Positions 24,101 through 33,399 of a stretch of DNA of 64,000 nucleotides are shown in pieces. The DNA lies in the NCBI RefSeq assembly GCF_000004195.4, contig NC_030678.2, positions 77,311,404 through 77,375,403 of the forward strand. The letters run 5' to 3'. The stretch comes from Xenopus tropicalis. Taxonomy: Eukaryota > Chordata > Amphibia > Anura > Pipidae. Below the pieces are notes generated by a model. That model saw nothing but the letters and a program-made list of their open reading frames with translations. It searched no databases and had not been told where the DNA came from. Position 1 is the first letter of the stretch, and every line of letters begins with the position of its first letter. The translations under genes were made by a program, and so were the position numbers.

Positions 24101-27100
24101 CTTACCAGGGACCTATAAAGAGGCAAAAATATGTTCTCATCCCTTGAGTCAATGCCCTTTTTTATACAAGACAGCACTTTATTTGCTTTAGTAGCCACAG
24201 AATGACACTGCCTGGAATTAGACAACTTGTGATCTACAAAAACCCCTAGATCCTTCTCCATTAAGGATGCCCCCAACACACTACCATTCAGTAGATAGTT
24301 CGCGTTTATATTATTTCTACCAAAGTGCATAACTTTGCACTTGTCAACATTGAAACTCATTTTCCAGTTTGCTGCCCAGTTTTCCAATTTTGTCAAATCG
24401 CTCTGCAAAGCGGCAGCATCCTGCATGGAACTTATAGTTTTGCACAATTTAGTGTCATCAGCAAAAATAGAAACAGTACTCTCTATGCCCAACTCCGGGT
24501 CATTAATAAACAAGTTAAAAAGAAAAGGACCAAGGACTGACCCCTGCGGTACTCCACTAACCACACTGGCCCAATTAGAAAATGTTCCATTTACCACCAC
24601 TCTTTGTACTCTATCCTTCAGCCAGTTCTCTATCCAATTACAAATATTATGTTCTAGGCCAATATTCCTCAATTTGATCATTAACCTTCTGTGAGGTACT
24701 GTATCAAACGCTTTAGCAAAATCTAAGTAGATGACATCAACTGCCATTCCAGCATCGAGGTTCCTACTCACCTCCTCATAAAAGGCAACTAAATTAGTCT
24801 GGCAAGATCTGTTACGCATAAAACCATGCTGGCACAAACTAATAGTATTGTGAACTGCAATGTATTCAAGTACCCTATCCCTTATTACCCCTTCCAGAAG
24901 CTTTCCTACTACTGATGTCAGACTAACAGGCCTATAGTTTTCAGGCTGAGAACGAGATCCCTTTTTAAATAATGGCACCACATTAGCAATTCGCCAGTCT
25001 CTCGGCACCATGCCAAACCTCAATGAATCCTGAAAAATTAAGTGAAGAGGCTTGGCAATCACAGCGCTCAGCTCATTTAATACCCTGGGATGAATCCCAT
25101 CCGGTCCTGGACCTTTGTTTACCTTTACATGTTCAAGTCTCTTTTGACCCACGCGTCAGTAGCTAAATTACTAGAACTGGGTATATTAAAAGGGAAGCCT
25201 TCATTAGGTGGCTCCTCAGATGTATAGACAGATGAAAAATAAGAGTTCAAAATTTCTGCTTTTTCCCCGTTCTCATCAACCAACGTATCCCCCCGTGATA
25301 ATAAAGTTCCCACCCCTTCTTGCTTCATTTTTTTACTGTTCACATAATTAAAAAGTAATTTTGGATTCTTTTTACTCCTAGCTGCAATATCCCTTTCCAT
25401 CTCTATTTTAGCTTGCCTGATAGCTTTTTTGCATGCTTTATTTGCTTCCTTGTACCTGATGAAAGTTTCCGCTGTCCCAGCTAACTTGAATGCTTTAAAA
25501 GCACATTTTTTATTACCAACCTCGACCCTAACTCTTTTATTCAGCCATAAAGGTTTAGCTTTGCGATGCCTCTCCTTGCTTACAAGGGGAATATACTGTT
25601 GTGTATACCTGCAAAGCAATGTTTTAAAGATGTTCCATTTTCCTTCTGTGTCTAATCCCATGAAAAGCCTTTCCCAGTTGACACATTGCAGAGATGCCCT
25701 TATACTGGCAAAGTCTGCACGTCTAAAATTGAGCGTTTTAGTTACTCCCTTATAGAGCTGTCTCTGCAGCATTATCTCAAAGGAGACCATGTTGTGATCA
25801 CTGTTCCCCAAATGCTCATCCACACAAATGTTAGAGATAAGTTCAGTATTGTTAGATATTACCAGGTCCAAAATAGAATCATTCCTAGTAGGTTCTTGAA
25901 CCACCTGAAATAAAAAGTTGTCATTTAGCATGTTTACAAACCTACTAGCTTTTTCTGACTTAGCCACCCCATTAGTCCAGTCAATGTCCGGATAATTAAA
26001 GTCCCCCATAATAACAACTTGACCCAATTTTGAAGCCTCCTCCATTTGCAAAAGTAGCTGGGACTCATCCCCCTCTTCTATACGGGGTGGTTTATAGCAT
26101 ACACCAATGATGATTTTCTTTGTGACCTTCAGCCCTACTGAAATTTCTACCCAAAGAGATTCAACGTTTTCATTGGTAATGTCTTTATTACATGGCTTTA
26201 AATCTGACTTTACATAAAGACAAACCCCTCCACCCTTTTTAATCACTCTGTCCCTCCTAAAAAGCATATACCCATTTAAATTCACAGCCCAGTCGCATTT
26301 TTCATCCCACCAGGTCTCAGTGATACCTATTAAATCATAATTTTCAATACATGCAATAGCTTGCAGCGCCCCTAATTTACCCGACAAGCTACGCGCATTA
26401 GCCAGCATGCAGCGGAGATTACTACTTCTTCCTCTGATGCTTACATTAGCTAAAGGACAGTTAGAGCTAAAGTGAAAATTAGTCTGTTTCCCTTGTAACA
26501 ATGGAAGCTCCTTATCTGATAAACTATATGCCCCCCTCACTCCTCCCCCCACAACCCTTTACTGGTCCCACTGCCCCATCTACACTAGCTCTCCCATAAG
26601 AATCTAGCTTACCAACCCCCCCCCCCCCTTGTCTAGTTTAAACACTCCTCCAGCCTCTTAACCATTCTCTCCCCTAGCACAGTAGACCCCCTTCCATTGA
26701 GGTGCAATCCGTCAGGGCTGTATAGATTGTACCCCAAAGAAAAGTCAGCCCAGTGCTCTAGGAACCCAAACCCTTCCTTCCTACACCAAGACTTTAGCCA
26801 CGCATTTAGCTCCCTAAGCTCCCGCTGTCTCCCTAAACTAGCACGCTACACCGGCAAAATTTCCGAAAAAATGACATTGGAGGACCTTTGCTTAATTTTA
26901 GAGCCTAGATCCCTGAACTCACTCTTTAAGGTCCCCCACCTACCGTTCATTTTGTCGTTAGTACCGATATGTACCAAGACAGCCGGGTCATGCCCAGCCC
27001 CTCCCAATAATGTGTCGACCCGATCAACCACATGCCGAACCCTGGCACCAGGAAGACAGCAAACTGTCCGGTTGAAGCGATCCGCTCGACAGATTACCCT

Positions 27101-30100
27101 GTCCACTTTCCTAATGATCGAATCCCCTATAACCACTATCTGTTTAGGCCTAGCTCTGCTCTCCTTCCCACCACTACTAGAGAAACTGGTCTCCCGGCTG
27201 TTAGAGAGATCAGCCTCATCTAGAACCGCCAGTCCAGAGTTCACACTCCCATCTTCTTCACACAATCCGGCAAATCTGTTGGGATGCGCAAACCCTGGAG
27301 CAGCCTCCCTTTTCCTTTTCCCCACACTAGATTTTCTAACTGTCACCCAGCTTACTGCCCTATCATCCTTTCCTTGCTCCCCTCCCCCCATACTATCTGA
27401 CCCCGCTAGTTCTTGTTCAGTTAGCAAGAGACTTCTTTCAAGATTGTCAATAGAACGCAGTGTTGCAACTTGTTCCTCTAGAGCTCTAACGCGAGCCTCT
27501 AAAGTGGCAACTCGCTCACATCCACAACAGAGGTATGCACTTTGGAACTGTTGTTCCACAACTGCATACATGCGGCAGGCTGTGCACTGTGTCATACCTT
27601 CAATGTTGCTACCACTCATTCTCCCAGTTACAGAAACAGTTAAACAAAAATTGGTGAAAAAGGCTTTAAAATAAATACAAATTTTTTTTTACCTTGTTTT
27701 AACTCCTTTTGTTTGTAACTCCTGTGATTATAACTCCACTTACAGAGCACCCACTAACTCCTGTGATTATAACTCCACTTACAGAGCACCCACTAACTCC
27801 TGTGATTATAACTCCACTTACAGAGCACCCACTTAAAGAGCAATCATTTATAGAGCACCTACCACCAGAGCAAGCTCCACTGGAGTGCCAGTGGTTCTAT
27901 TTATACAGTCTGTTAAGGTGAACTAATCAAACGCCACCCACCTCAAACTGAGGGTAATTACAAAGGAATGTAACTCTGGCAAACCTGCTGTAAGCCTTAT
28001 AGTTAACCAAACTTTGTAAATTGGCACCAAAAAGAGCAAATACTTTTGAAAAAATTAAACCCAACAGTTGGAAAACACAATGATTCTGAATAAAGTTAAT
28101 AAAAAATACTTATCCCTTTTTTTGTTGAATTGAACTATGTAAATGTTTCCCCCCAGCTTAAGATTCTTCAGGAAAAAAGTAGCCTCTTGCAGGAGCAAGC
28201 GAGTGAGCTGGAAAAGAGGCTTGCAGAGATCAGAAATGTGAACAGAGAAAAGGAGACCCAGCTGGCAGCTGAAAAGTGCCGGGGACAGGAGTTGATGAGT
28301 ACCATTGACAGGTAATTGTTGGAAGGAGGCAGTGAAATGTGCTGTTAGTTTCAACCTCTGCATTAGGATTGTTAAGTCAACGGAACACATATAACCAGGA
28401 CATTGTTTAACAGCCTGAAAGAGGAAATAGAATGTTTCAAGCAAACGGAATCGGGAGAAAAGGAAAAGCGTTTGAAGCAGGAGTCAGAAGAATTCAGACA
28501 AGAGGTGCAGTCTCTACGGAAGGAGCAGGAGTGTCTGAGGAAGGTAAAACTCTCTCCAAATGAGTGATTCCTTCAAATACTAAAGACCATGATAAATTCT
28601 CTTTTGTTTTTCACAGGTGATAGAAAGTCAAAAAAAAAAGATAGAACAGATGTGCAATAAAGTAAAGGTGAGTAGACAGGCCTTTGGTGTCAGTGGAATG
28701 TAGTATAGGGTTACATAATGCCAAATCATACAAAACACCACATGTGCATGCCTTATAACAATTCAATCCAGTGCTATACATTAGCATGATATATATTTCA
28801 ATCTCTCCTCCACCTTTAGGATCCTACCAACATGTTTTTAAGTATGGCAATTGCTGTTTTTGACTCAATTTAAATAGGTCCTGGAAGAACAGGTGGCACA
28901 GGAAGAAGGTACAGGTGATGCCCTTAAAGAAGAAGCACAGAGGAAAGAAACTGCTCTACAGCAACTACGAGCAGCTGTCAAAGAGGTTGGTGATTTGGAA
29001 AATGTTACTAAATTTTTGAAGTAATTACACATTTTTGGCAGGTATGGAGAACTCTAGGCTGCAATAAGCAAAATAATGTTTTAGATATTGACATTTTGTG
29101 AAGAAATAAACTGTTTTTATATCATAAATTTGCTTATTAATTGTTAGAAAAGGGTGTATACGATGTGCTTTTAATAACAAGCTAATGGAAATTGTAATAT
29201 ATGACAACAGTGTCCCTATAATCTCACTACCTAATCTGCCTAAAATACCAACAGCAAGGAGAGAAAAAGGGAAGGTCATTATATCTCTCTAAACTACACA
29301 TTTAGCTCATCTAGGGAGGAGAGAGCCCAACTTAACCCTTTAGTAAGGGACCAGTAACATCAGTAAACGTAAATATATTTAGATAAATTGTTTCGGACTG
29401 ATCTCCACTCCATCTAGCTGCAATTAGGTTAACTGTTCCTGTCACTGGAGCTGCACACAGGAGCTGATACACTTCATACAATGTGTGTTGTGCCCTCAGC
29501 CTAAGCAGCACATGTGCTATCAAACAACTCAATATGGATCATGATTTTTGTTTTTTATATCATAGAGCATGTAGAAATTATGCTGCAAAGTGTCAGTTTT
29601 GCAGAAACTGTAAATATCACTTATTTTATTTAGGGATTGTACTTTGGAGTTTTTGCTTACAAACATATCCATTTTGATATATTCAGCTAAAGGAGAAGGA
29701 AAGTCATTTTTCGCCTTTTACTACCAATAGATTTGCCACATTAGTGTCGCCTAAAACGCTATATTTATCCTGCAAAAACCTTTAAAGTACCTGAGTAAAG
29801 AGCCCTAGAAGCTTTCTTTGTTTAAGATAACACCTGCCATAGTAGCTTGGTGTTCACTTGGCCTTCCTGCTGCATTGAGGATAGATCACACATTCTGATT
29901 GGAGGGGGAGTGATTATTATGCATTCTTATGGGAGGGGGGAGAGAGCTGCACAGACTCCGCCCCTCGACTGAAGGAGAGCCGAAGTCAGATACCCTAAGG
30001 ACATGTTTACAAAAAAGGAGACCAGAAATCCTGTGTTTCTTTTGACAGAGGACTCAGTGCAGCTTTTCTGGGCTTTTAGGAATTAAATCATAACTGTCCT

Positions 30101-32727
30101 ATCTGAAACAAAATACCTAATTGGTTAAAGACAATAGAACCTCAAAGATCTTTGTGATCAGTTAGGACCTCATCTAAGATGTATGCTGAACAGAGTATTA
30201 TGAAGTCCTGAATTATATCTAGTGGCAGCATCTCATGCACGCATAATCAGTAAGTTGCCACCAGGAAATTATCAAGAAAGTTAGTGATTATTATATAGTA
30301 TGCATATGACTGACCACCACATACCACGGACTTCTTACATTCATGTGTGAGATGCACCTTTTGAAAACACCCCCCTATAGTGCAGGGGCCCCCAAACTTT
30401 CTTACTTATGAACCACTGTCAAATGTATAAAGATTTGTAGAGCAACACAAGCATCATAAGTTCATGGAGGTGCCAAATAAGGACTAAGATTGACTATTAG
30501 GTAGCATCTATGCCCACTATCAGCTTTATTTGTTAGTAAATCTTGTTTTTATTCAACCAAAACTTGCAACCAATCAGGAATTCAAAAATAACTGCCTGGT
30601 TTAGGGGCACTGAGTAACATCCAAGGGGTTGTTACACTGCTATAGTGCCTTGTTTAGTCTTGCTTTCTTTAACGTCAATATGGCAGTCTGTAGGAGTCAC
30701 GGGAATTGATTTATTTACAGTGTTGAAAGGCAGTGTTTCTACTTAACCACAAGATGGCAATGTTTTCAATAGTTTTTCATTTGCAGGAACTGTACAGAAT
30801 ATTTACCATTAGGTGGTGCTTTTTGTAGGATGGTACTTGTGCTGAATCTTGTTGCATGTATATTTTCTCAAACTGTATATTCCAGATGTAAATGCTGCCT
30901 GTTTGTTTTAAATTGGTAGTTCTTTGGGCACAACTGTATTTTATCCTTAAGAACTGTCTAAATTTCTGCATAGTACAGACAAAGATTTGAGTCTTTTGGG
31001 GAAGCTGCATCTAATGCACAGAAATAAATATGATGACAGTGAGCACAAGCTTTATGAGAAAGTTAAAGCTACTTGCAGATGATGTATTGTATATGAGAAC
31101 TGATATGAGAGAGGTTCTTCCATCCCTCTAACACTAATAATAAAGCACTAGGGAACAATCTATGAAGAAGGGCTTCTCGCCAAATTCTACATAATTCCAG
31201 GGTTTTAAAACATTCTGCAGCCACTTAGAATGGAAATTATGGTAAATGAAAGTGTGCTTTACATCAGCCTTTCCAGTGTTCAATGAAGCTTGTAGCCATA
31301 GCTTATTTATCTGCATATTTTTTGTTTGCGTGTAGAAAGTGGTATTCTGAAATGATGAGAGAGAGCCATTCTACATGAAATCATAGAACTAATAGCTTGG
31401 CATTTCCAAGCGATTTTTTAATTAAACACCAGTCACCATGCAATGCAATGCAAATATTGCTTTCTTAATTCGAGTAAATAACATAAATGCTCGGCAGAGC
31501 AGTTTTTTTTCCCTTTTACTGAGGGTTTATTCCCTTTTAAGTGGTTTAAAATGGTGATCTTTTACAGCTTGCAGTGCAGAATCAAGACTTGATGGAGCAA
31601 AATGTGACTCTTCAGGAGCGATTGCGTCAGACAAGGGGAGCAGAACAACCTGCTGAATTAGAATCTGGGACAATCGTCGCCCTCTGTAGTGAGCTGAATC
31701 TCTGCCTGAAAGACCTGAGATCTATATGTACTCTTATTAGTCAGAGAATGGAGGGAAGAGACCCCAACTTGTCACTGCTCCTGGGGATACACTGTAAGTA
31801 GAACAAAATGTAGCTGCACAAAGCCAGCTGTGTGCAGTATTGAATTTCACATGCACACCTTATTTACATGTCCTGTTAATTTGTTGTAAATAAGGAAAAC
31901 TCATTGCAGCTTGCAGTGGTTCACCAGAGGTAAGTTTCAAAGTTCTTCGTTCACATGTGTAGGCTTTTAAGGGGAAAAAGTGATCATCAAGTGTTCATCT
32001 TTACAAGTAAAGAGAGAGCTGTGAAATTTCCCTATGGTAAACCATGCAAAGTTCTTTTTTTTTTCTCTTCACCTTAGCCTACACATTTCTAGAAAAGTGT
32101 GATCATTTGCAGATCTTTCTAGCCCGAAGTGAACATGTTTTTAAATACATATAGAAATCGATTGGACAAAGCACTTTACTAAGAATCAATAATATCATTT
32201 TAGTGCAAAAAAAATTATGTTTTGGTCCCATCTCCTGTACCTTTCTCAAATATATATAGCATTTTAAGTTGTGGTTTTAATACTCTGTAAGTAGTCCCTA
32301 ACAGGCAGTCCAACACTTTGGGCCCTATTTATTATGCTGTGTAAATCTGTGAATTTATTAAGGCATTTTAATTTACGATGTCCAAACGCCAGGTCTGATG
32401 CTGTTATTTCTGGCAGAAGTAAAAAAAGAAAAATTGTGCAAAAAAAAGATGTTTTTTTTTTTTTTTACATGGAGAAGCCTGCCAAACTGTGGCAAATTTA
32501 ATTGCCATTTTTTAAACCACATAATAAATTTTCTTTTGTTTTGATTATTCCTGTTTGCATCTGCAGCTGCTTCACATTTTGAGGATCAAGATGGGACAAG
32601 TGATTCATTGTCTTTGGATAAACATCTGGATGGAGTGAGGCATTTGAAGAGAGAGATTGAGGACTTGAGAACCACCATAAGTGACCGTTATGCACAGGAT
32701 ATGGGTGATAACTGTATCACACAGTAA
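11593..32727 (+). CDS. cep85: Centrosomal protein of 85 kDa (CEP85)
   Basis: Coding exons: 11593-11647 (exon from 11558), 13853-14002, 19034-19506, 19620-19744, 21409-21526, 21969-22154, 23341-23493, 28157-28311, 28414-28543, 28617-28667, 28878-28985, 31568-31793, 32567-32727. All junctions are GT-AG, the phases agree, and the sum is 2091 nt, giving 696 aa (human about 762). The ATG at 11593 (METMERYQ) aligns with the human start. Signature blocks are EWQTP in exon 3, [25 protein letters not shown] sequence in exon 4, [18 protein letters not shown] in exon 8, [11 protein letters not shown] in exon 13 and [15 protein letters not shown] at the C terminus. Residues 1-226 are low-complexity and Ser/Pro rich; from about 255 to 610 the protein is coiled coil. 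In mammals CEP85 acts at centrosomes, restraining NEK2 and supporting STIL/PLK4 in centriole duplication. Intron 8 hosts an antisense CR1. The exon 12 donor is the weaker GTTGGT. Confidence 0.95.
12180..13580 (-). mobile_element. CR1-type LINE 3' fragment (antisense), CEP85 intron 2
   Basis: The reverse strand contains reverse-transcriptase C-terminal words in broken frames: [19 protein letters not shown] (about 12805-12750), [11 protein letters not shown] (about 12690-12655) and [23 protein letters not shown] (about 12600-12530). The 3' end is near 12180 (TAACATAGTAAGTTAGG). The far 5' part continues to about 13580 and is split by a hAT insertion at 13008-13294. It is decayed and non-functional. 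Confidence 0.85.
13008..13294. mobile_element. Small hAT-type MITE inserted in the CR1 fragment
   Basis: The start is CAGTGATCCCGAACC and the end GGTTGGGGATCCCCG, imperfect inverted repeats. The 8-bp target duplication AAGTAGAG is intact on both sides (13000-13007 and 13295-13302). There is no coding capacity. Relatives are at 39042-39247 and, by end sequence, 56296-56579. Confidence 0.9.
13576..13640. mobile_element. TTAA-type MITE end with poly-C run
   Basis: TTAAAGGAGAACTACAC starts near 13578 and runs into a run of about 17 C (13597-13613). This is one terminus of a TTAA-type MITE; the other end is not clear. Confidence 0.5.
15187..15685. mobile_element. Fold-back MITE in CEP85 intron 3
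   Basis: The block shares long segments with 58806-59348, such as CAGCTTGGGACTCCTCCAGC-like and GGCTGCCTACACACCAATAT-like sequence, and ends AATCATGACAATCTCTTTTAAAGG. The inner part is in the opposite orientation to the other copy while the 3' end is in the same orientation, as expected for a palindromic MITE. Confidence 0.7.
17047..17267. mobile_element. TTATCAA-type MITE
   Basis: The termini are AGGGGCAGATTTATCGA and TTGATAAATCTGCCCCT, inverted repeats of about 17 bases, flanked by CTAAG/TAAG. No coding capacity. Confidence 0.85.
19901..20280. mobile_element. TTATCAA-type MITE in CEP85 intron 5
   Basis: The termini are GGGGGTGATTTATCAATGTT and ATTGATAAATAAGCCC. The halves are inverted (GTGCTAAAATTTGAGTTATG-type versus AAACTC-rich arm). 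Same family style as 8325-9128 and 51775-52212. Confidence 0.7.
20640..20862. mobile_element. GGACCT..TTATCC fold-back MITE
   Basis: ATCTATTATCCATAATGCTTGGGACCTAGG-type sequence near 20650 and TCTGGATAAGGGATCCTATATCTGTA at 20832-20858 are inverted ends of the same family as 56970-57045 and 62821-63480. Poly-T runs lie inside. Confidence 0.6.
20865..21136. repeat. (TG)n/(TA)n microsatellites flanking a Penelope-like remnant
   Basis: TG and TA dinucleotides run from 20865 to 20929 and TA from 21068 to 21135. The open reading frames across them encode only alternating Tyr-Ile and are not genes. Confidence 0.9.
20930..21066 (-). mobile_element. Penelope-like element 3' remnant with hammerhead-like motif
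   Basis: On the reverse strand the order is CTTGAGAAA, then a perfect 6-bp stem GGTCCT/AGGACC with a 4-base loop (21012-21027), then GAAACGTTGG. This is the layout of the 3' hammerhead-type motif of Penelope-like elements, where a TGA-rich core precedes stem II and GAAA follows it. The core differs from the CTGANGA consensus and is probably inactive. TA repeats on both sides fit a dispersed 3' end. No reverse transcriptase is present. Confidence 0.55.
22181..22560. mobile_element. CpG-rich fold-back MITE in CEP85 intron 7
   Basis: The termini CTAAGGCTGATGCCACACGT and the complement of its start (ending GGCATCAGCCTAAG at 22560) are inverted repeats. The arms carry GGCGTTTTTACGCTGCGTA-type CpG-rich words repeated in inverse. 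No coding capacity. Confidence 0.85.
22639..23101. mobile_element. TTAA-flanked MITE (T2-like)
   Basis: TTAA is at 22639-22642 and 23098-23101, with ends TTAAAGGGTTTGTTCATCTT and AAAGGTGAACCACCCCTTTAA. The interior TTAGCAGC...CTGGTTGCTGG words occur in relatives at about 20405-20630 and 37448-37760 in this window. Confidence 0.85.
23623..25152 (-). pseudogene. CR1 ORF2, reverse transcriptase part
   Basis: An open frame of 509 codons begins in the sequence [19 protein letters not shown] and contains the standard RT blocks in order: [13 protein letters not shown] (block 0/1), [16 protein letters not shown] (about residue 95), [13 protein letters not shown] (with the first catalytic Asp), [12 protein letters not shown], and FADDTKL (the YXDD-equivalent catalytic pair). 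The C terminus carries [11 protein letters not shown] and [19 protein letters not shown], conserved CR1/L2 words. It overlaps the endonuclease frame by 28 bases in another frame; in an intact element both would be one polyprotein, so this copy is broken by a frameshift near 25125-25152. It is not a host gene. Confidence 0.92.
25125..26552 (-). pseudogene. CR1 ORF2, AP-like endonuclease part
   Basis: An open frame of 475 codons carries the apurinic-type endonuclease motifs: [12 protein letters not shown] (Asn-containing motif, about residue 48), GITETWWDE (catalytic Glu, about 76), [10 protein letters not shown] (catalytic Asp/Asn, about 182) and SDHNMVSF (catalytic Asp-His, about 250). These motifs nick target DNA in LINE insertion. 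It ends in a stop at 25125, where the reverse transcriptase continues in a shifted frame. Confidence 0.9.
26633..27619 (-). pseudogene. CR1 ORF1 with SGNH esterase domain, one in-frame stop
   Basis: The first 257 codons contain a Cys cluster (CTACRMYAV...YLCCGC), a short coiled coil ([20 protein letters not shown]) and the start of an SGNH hydrolase: IGDSIIRKV (nucleophile Ser block) and VHIGTND (Asn block). A TAG at 26846-26848 interrupts it. The same frame continues to a TAG at 26633-26635 and carries [11 protein letters not shown], the Asp-x-x-His block that completes the catalytic triad. Esterase-bearing ORF1 is known for CR1 elements. Apart from the single stop all catalytic blocks are present. 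Confidence 0.88.
27717..27834. repeat. Three 39-bp tandem repeats in the CR1 5' region
   Basis: The unit AACTCCTGTGATTATAACTC... of 39 bases occurs three times with almost no divergence, just upstream (in element sense) of ORF1. Tandem units in a LINE 5' region often form its promoter; that role is inference. Confidence 0.9.
28986..31567. other. CEP85 intron 12, contents
   Basis: This 2.6-kb intron includes a TTAAAGG-type MITE start at about 29690 (CTAAAGGAGAAGGAAAGTCA) and the hAT-type element at 30383-30639. Nothing else is recognised. Confidence 0.6.
30383..30639. mobile_element. Small hAT-type MITE in CEP85 intron 12
   Basis: The left end is CAGGGGCCCCCAAACTTTC and the right end GGTTGTTACACTG. 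The 8-bp target duplication CTATAGTG is intact at 30375-30382 and 30640-30647. It is a close relative of 56296-56579 (shared ATGAACCACAGTCAAATG-type and ATAACTGCCTGG-type words). Confidence 0.88.
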
Positions 32728-33371
32728 GGGGACTGTTTTGTCAGTGATGAGTTGACACAGGATTTCACACAGACTGTGTAACAGATATATCACCGTGAGT
32801 ACTGGAAATCCATCCTTTTAAAATATATGATAAAGGAACAAAGTGCCTTATGTATGAACATGACGGGTATGAGCTGCACATTAACGTGCAGGATCTTGTG
32901 GTCAGTTCTGCATGAGAGGATAATTCTAACTCTTTGCACACTGACCAACATATAAAAATCAATTTTGTGAGTAAAAGCTTTGTTTCTCACTGGACTGTAG
33001 ATTTAAAAACATAAATCCAGAATGTTTCATCTGAGATAAAATAACTGTATTAGAGCACTTGCTGCAGGAAACCCTTGAGCTTAATGTGTATTGCATTTTT
33101 ATTAAATTTTAACATTGGTTTGGAGATCAATCCCACTGGCAACTGCTGCTCATTTAGCTCCTTTATAATAAGTGCAGATTACTTATCGGCTGATGCACTG
33201 AGCTGTTTCTAATACTGAATAAAAGACTTCTTATACTGTGTGACATTACATTCATGTCTCTGATCACATGCAGTACTGTTTGCAGGCCATATATTGGCTT
33301 CTGACTGATTATTTATAATTTAAAATCTGTATATTTATGTTTTTGTCTGCTTTGTGTTTTACCATTAAAAT

Positions 33372-33377
33372 AATAAA
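33372..33377 (+). terminator. CEP85 polyadenylation signal
   Basis: AATAAA lies about 645 bases after the CEP85 stop codon, in an AT-rich context with a following GT-rich stretch. The transcript probably ends near 33395. Confidence 0.6.
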
Positions 33378-33399
33378 CTTCAAGTTGTCATAATTTGTA

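Larger units (their letters stand above)
23590..27960 (-). mobile_element. Near-complete CR1-type non-LTR retrotransposon, antisense in CEP85 intron 8
   Basis: Reading on the reverse strand, the element has a 5' region with three 39-bp repeats (27717-27834), ORF1 with a zinc-finger-like Cys cluster, coiled coil and SGNH esterase domain (27619-26633), ORF2 endonuclease (26552-25125) and ORF2 reverse transcriptase (25152-23623), then a short 3' tail. ORF1 is interrupted by one TAG, ORF2 by one single-base-type frameshift; otherwise both are open. The ends are estimated; I do not see target duplications. A CR1 is transcribed as RNA and copied into the target by target-primed reverse transcription. 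This copy looks young compared with the other CR1 fragments here. Confidence 0.9.

Noticed and set aside
23623..25152. 509-codon reverse-strand frame as a host gene
   Set aside because: It carries CR1 reverse-transcriptase motifs and lies antisense in a CEP85 intron; it is retrotransposon sequence.
26697..27674. 325-codon forward frame
   Set aside because: It is the antisense shadow of CR1 ORF1, which carries the recognisable esterase motifs.
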